From Lachnospiraceae bacterium (lineage in GTDB: Bacteria; Bacillota; Clostridia; Lachnospirales; Lachnospiraceae), in the NCBI GenBank assembly GCA_022652545.1, contig JALCRM010000001.1, positions 248,001 through 312,000 of the forward strand: DNA of 64,000 bases. Reading direction: 5' to 3'. The notes beneath the pieces are model-generated. The model saw only the letters and a program-made list of their open reading frames with translations, was not told where the DNA came from and ran no database searches. How positions within the stretch are numbered: the stretch's first letter is position 1; the number at the start of each line of letters is the position of its first letter. A program made the position numbers and the translations under genes. This document shows positions 62,139 through 64,000 of the stretch, in pieces.

Positions 62139-63118
62139 ATCCTTATATCGGCCATGGGTCACAGCTGTACGGGATCGAAGAACACCGTCTTGTCGGCGGG
62201 AAGGGAGACGGTCTGCGCCTCCTTGAAGTGAACAACGGAAACGGGCTGGAGATGACGGTCTCGCCGGACCGCAACTGCGATATTGCGAGGCTGCGTTTCG
62301 ACGGCGTCAACCTGTCCTATTTTTCTCCCTGCGGCTATGCCGCCCCTGCCTTTTATGACCGGGAGGGCACAAATTTCCTGAAGACATTCACGGCAGGTTT
62401 TCTCACCACCTGCGGACTCGAAGCGGTTGGAACGCCGTGTACGGATGAAGGAGAAGAGCTGCCGCTCCACGGTTCCATCGCCAACCAGCCGGCAGAGCAG
62501 GTGTGCTGGTCGGAAGAAGCGGATGAAAACGGAAAAGCACTTGTCATTTCGTCGGTCACAAGGGACGAAGTGATCTTCGGGCGAAAACTTGTACTTTCCC
62601 GAAAGATCCGCGTGAGCCTGGACAGGAATGAGATCCGCCTCACGGACCGCATTGAAAATACAGGCGACCGGCGCGAGCCGCTGGAGATCCTGTACCACAT
62701 GAATATGGGGTATCCGCTGCTCGACGAGGACAGCGTAGTATCGATCCCCTCCGTGCAGGTCCTTCCCCGGAATGAACACGCGGCGGAAGACCTTGCCCGC
62801 TGGATGGTGATGGAAAAGCCGCAGGCGGGGTATGAGGAGAAGTGCTATTACCACCGTTTTGACGGGAAGACGGGCAGTGCGTCCATATGGCAGCCAAAAC
62901 ATGACGTGGGGCTGGAGATCACTTTTGATACACAGGAACTGGACAGCTTCGTCGAGTGGAAGATGATGGGCGTCCGCGATTATGTGCTCGGCCTTGAATG
63001 CGGCAACTGCTATCCGGACGGGCGCGACGTAATGCGGAAAAAAGGAATGCTGAAGTTTCTGGATCCGGGAGCCGGGGTCACTTATGAAGTGAAAGTCAGG
63101 CTGTTCAGGAAAGCATAA
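62135..63118 (+). CDS. DUF4432/aldose 1-epimerase-like protein
   Basis: A 327-residue protein of the galactose mutarotase superfold. It reads GLEMTVSPDRNCDIARLRFD near residue 37. FTAGFLTTCGLEAVGTPC and LPLHGSIANQPAEQV carry a His of the active-site type, and LYHMNMGYPLLDEDS the second His. FVEWKMMGVRDYVLGLECGN closes the barrel. DUF4432 proteins often accompany sugar isomerases and kinases and probably convert anomers or bind the sugar. The ATGA overlap with the kinase gene shows that they are translated together. Confidence 0.87.
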   Translation: MNPYIGHGSQLYGIEEHRLVGGKGDGLRLLEVNNGNGLEMTVSPDRNCDIARLRFDGVNLSYFSPCGYAAPAFYDREGTNFLKTFTAGFLTTCGLEAVGTPCTDEGEELPLHGSIANQPAEQVCWSEEADENGKALVISSVTRDEVIFGRKLVLSRKIRVSLDRNEIRLTDRIENTGDRREPLEILYHMNMGYPLLDEDSVVSIPSVQVLPRNEHAAEDLARWMVMEKPQAGYEEKCYYHRFDGKTGSASIWQPKHDVGLEITFDTQELDSFVEWKMMGVRDYVLGLECGNCYPDGRDVMRKKGMLKFLDPGAGVTYEVKVRLFRKA

Positions 63119-63201
63119 AGCAACCCGGCATATTCACAGCACACGTAGAGCCCTGCTGACATCTGCAGGCAGGGAAACAGCTGAATTAGAGGAGGAAAGG
63201 T

Positions 63202-63948
63202 ATGCGAATTTACAGTGCACCCGATTACTATCATGCCAGCCGTATCGCGGCCAATATCATCTCTGCACAGGTCATCATGAAGCCGGACTGCGTCCTCGGC
63301 CTGGCGACCGGTTCTTCCCCGATCGGCGCCTATGAACAGCTGGTCCGCTGGTATGAAAAGGGCGATATCGATTTCAGCGAAGTGACGACCGTCAACCTGG
63401 ATGAATATCGGGGGCTGGAGGAAAGCAACGACCAGAGCTACCGCTATTTTATGAATGAACATCTGTTTGACCACATCAACATCGACAAGAGCCGGACGCA
63501 CATCCCCAGCGGAACGGAGCCGGATGCGGAGAAGGCATGCGCGGATTACGACAGTGTCATCCAGAAGTGCGGCGGGGTCGATCTTCAGCTGCTCGGTATA
63601 GGCCACAACGGCCACATCGGCTTTAATGAACCGGGCGTCGCCTTCGAAAAGGGGACGCATATCGTCTCGCTCTCTGAGAACACCAGACAGGCCAATGCAA
63701 GATTTTTTGACAATGACATGCAGAAAGTGCCTGCCTATGCCATCACCATGGGCATCAAAAATGTGATGCAGGCAAAGAAGATCCTTCTCATCGCCTGCGG
63801 GGAAGGTAAGGAGGAGATCATTAAGCAGGCCTTTACAGGACCGATCACGCCGGAGCTTCCGGCTTCTGTCCTGCAGCTGCATAACGATGTCACGATCGTC
63901 GGCGACCGGATGGCTCTCAGCGGGCTTATGGCTGCCGCTGACAGATAA
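63202..63948 (+). CDS. nagB: Glucosamine-6-phosphate deaminase
   Basis: Converts glucosamine 6-phosphate to fructose 6-phosphate and ammonia. Family motifs are GLATGSSPIGAYEQL (phosphate binding), TVNLDEYRGLEESNDQSYR with the catalytic Asp, QLLGIGHNGHIGFNEPG with the active-site His, and a C-terminal TGPITPELPASVLQLH. The length of 248 residues matches. GAGGAGGAAAGG precedes the start. A gap of 83 bases after the mutarotase-like gene holds an imperfect hairpin without a U-tract, so co-transcription with the sugar cluster is possible. nagA is not in view; the window ends 52 bases later. Confidence 0.96.
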   Translation: MRIYSAPDYYHASRIAANIISAQVIMKPDCVLGLATGSSPIGAYEQLVRWYEKGDIDFSEVTTVNLDEYRGLEESNDQSYRYFMNEHLFDHINIDKSRTHIPSGTEPDAEKACADYDSVIQKCGGVDLQLLGIGHNGHIGFNEPGVAFEKGTHIVSLSENTRQANARFFDNDMQKVPAYAITMGIKNVMQAKKILLIACGEGKEEIIKQAFTGPITPELPASVLQLHNDVTIVGDRMALSGLMAAADR

Positions 63949-64000
63949 GCCTGCAGCCTTCCGGTCGGTCAGGGTCTGGATGAAAAATCGGCAGACTTGT

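Noticed and set aside
63140..63185. The CCCTGC/GCAGGG pairing before nagB as a terminator or riboswitch
   Set aside because: There is no U-tract and no recognisable ribozyme or riboswitch core such as glmS. The pairing is imperfect.

Overview
The window looks like a chromosomal segment of a GC-rich member of the Clostridia, most likely Lachnospiraceae. The taxonomic call is inference. It rests on a RemA/DUF370 gene beside yicC, RqcH, a YtrA-type GntR operon, a 7TM-type histidine kinase, many zinc-ribbon and lipoproteins, a secG-rnr-smpB block with tmRNA nearby, and consensus Gram-positive promoters and ribosome-binding sites. No tRNA, rRNA, CRISPR array, prophage or insertion sequence was seen.

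Left part (1-20 kb), mostly housekeeping. It opens with the 3' end of a DAHP synthase gene. Then come glycogen synthase, a MurJ/SpoVB-like flippase, RqcH and a radical SAM/SPASM protein. A convergent MFS transporter, an orphan solute-binding lipoprotein and a very large MscS channel carrying two copies of a Cache-like sensor module follow. A promoter at 11.86 kb starts the string yicC-remA-rpoZ-rimO-pgsA-pncC-gtrA-thiN-CDF transporter, in which gmk is absent from its usual place between remA and rpoZ. gpmI follows with its own promoter, leader hairpin and perfect terminator.

Middle part (20-36 kb). This holds an MdoB/LtaS-type phosphoglycerol transferase, then an autoregulated ytrA-ABC-permease-SIMPL operon. 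secG, rnr and smpB follow, then a GH51 arabinofuranosidase and, convergent with it, the tmRNA gene. Next are a secreted SH3/3D cell-wall protein and a Na/Pi cotransporter behind three Pho-box-like direct repeats.

Accessory part (36-51 kb), the most novel region. A two-component system (a degenerate membrane sensor, a histidine kinase and a NarL/LuxR-type regulator, all overlapping by ATGA) sits inside a cluster of zinc-ribbon proteins and secreted or lipoproteins with recurring G-x-W motifs. Two nearly identical promoter elements, at 36.69 kb and 43.57 kb, precede the two halves of the cluster. They look like regulator sites with a fixed spacing to the -10 box. I infer a self-contained envelope-sensing system of unknown function.

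Right part (51-64 kb), carbohydrate and transport genes. It contains a GH88/GH105 hydrolase, a ZIP metal transporter, an AT-richer cellulase-like gene, an MFS transporter, a MATE transporter fused to an RsbW-like ATPase fold and a small membrane protein. The end is a PocR-AraC regulator divergent from a sugar cluster: fucose-isomerase-like enzyme, FGGY kinase, DUF4432 mutarotase-like protein and nagB.
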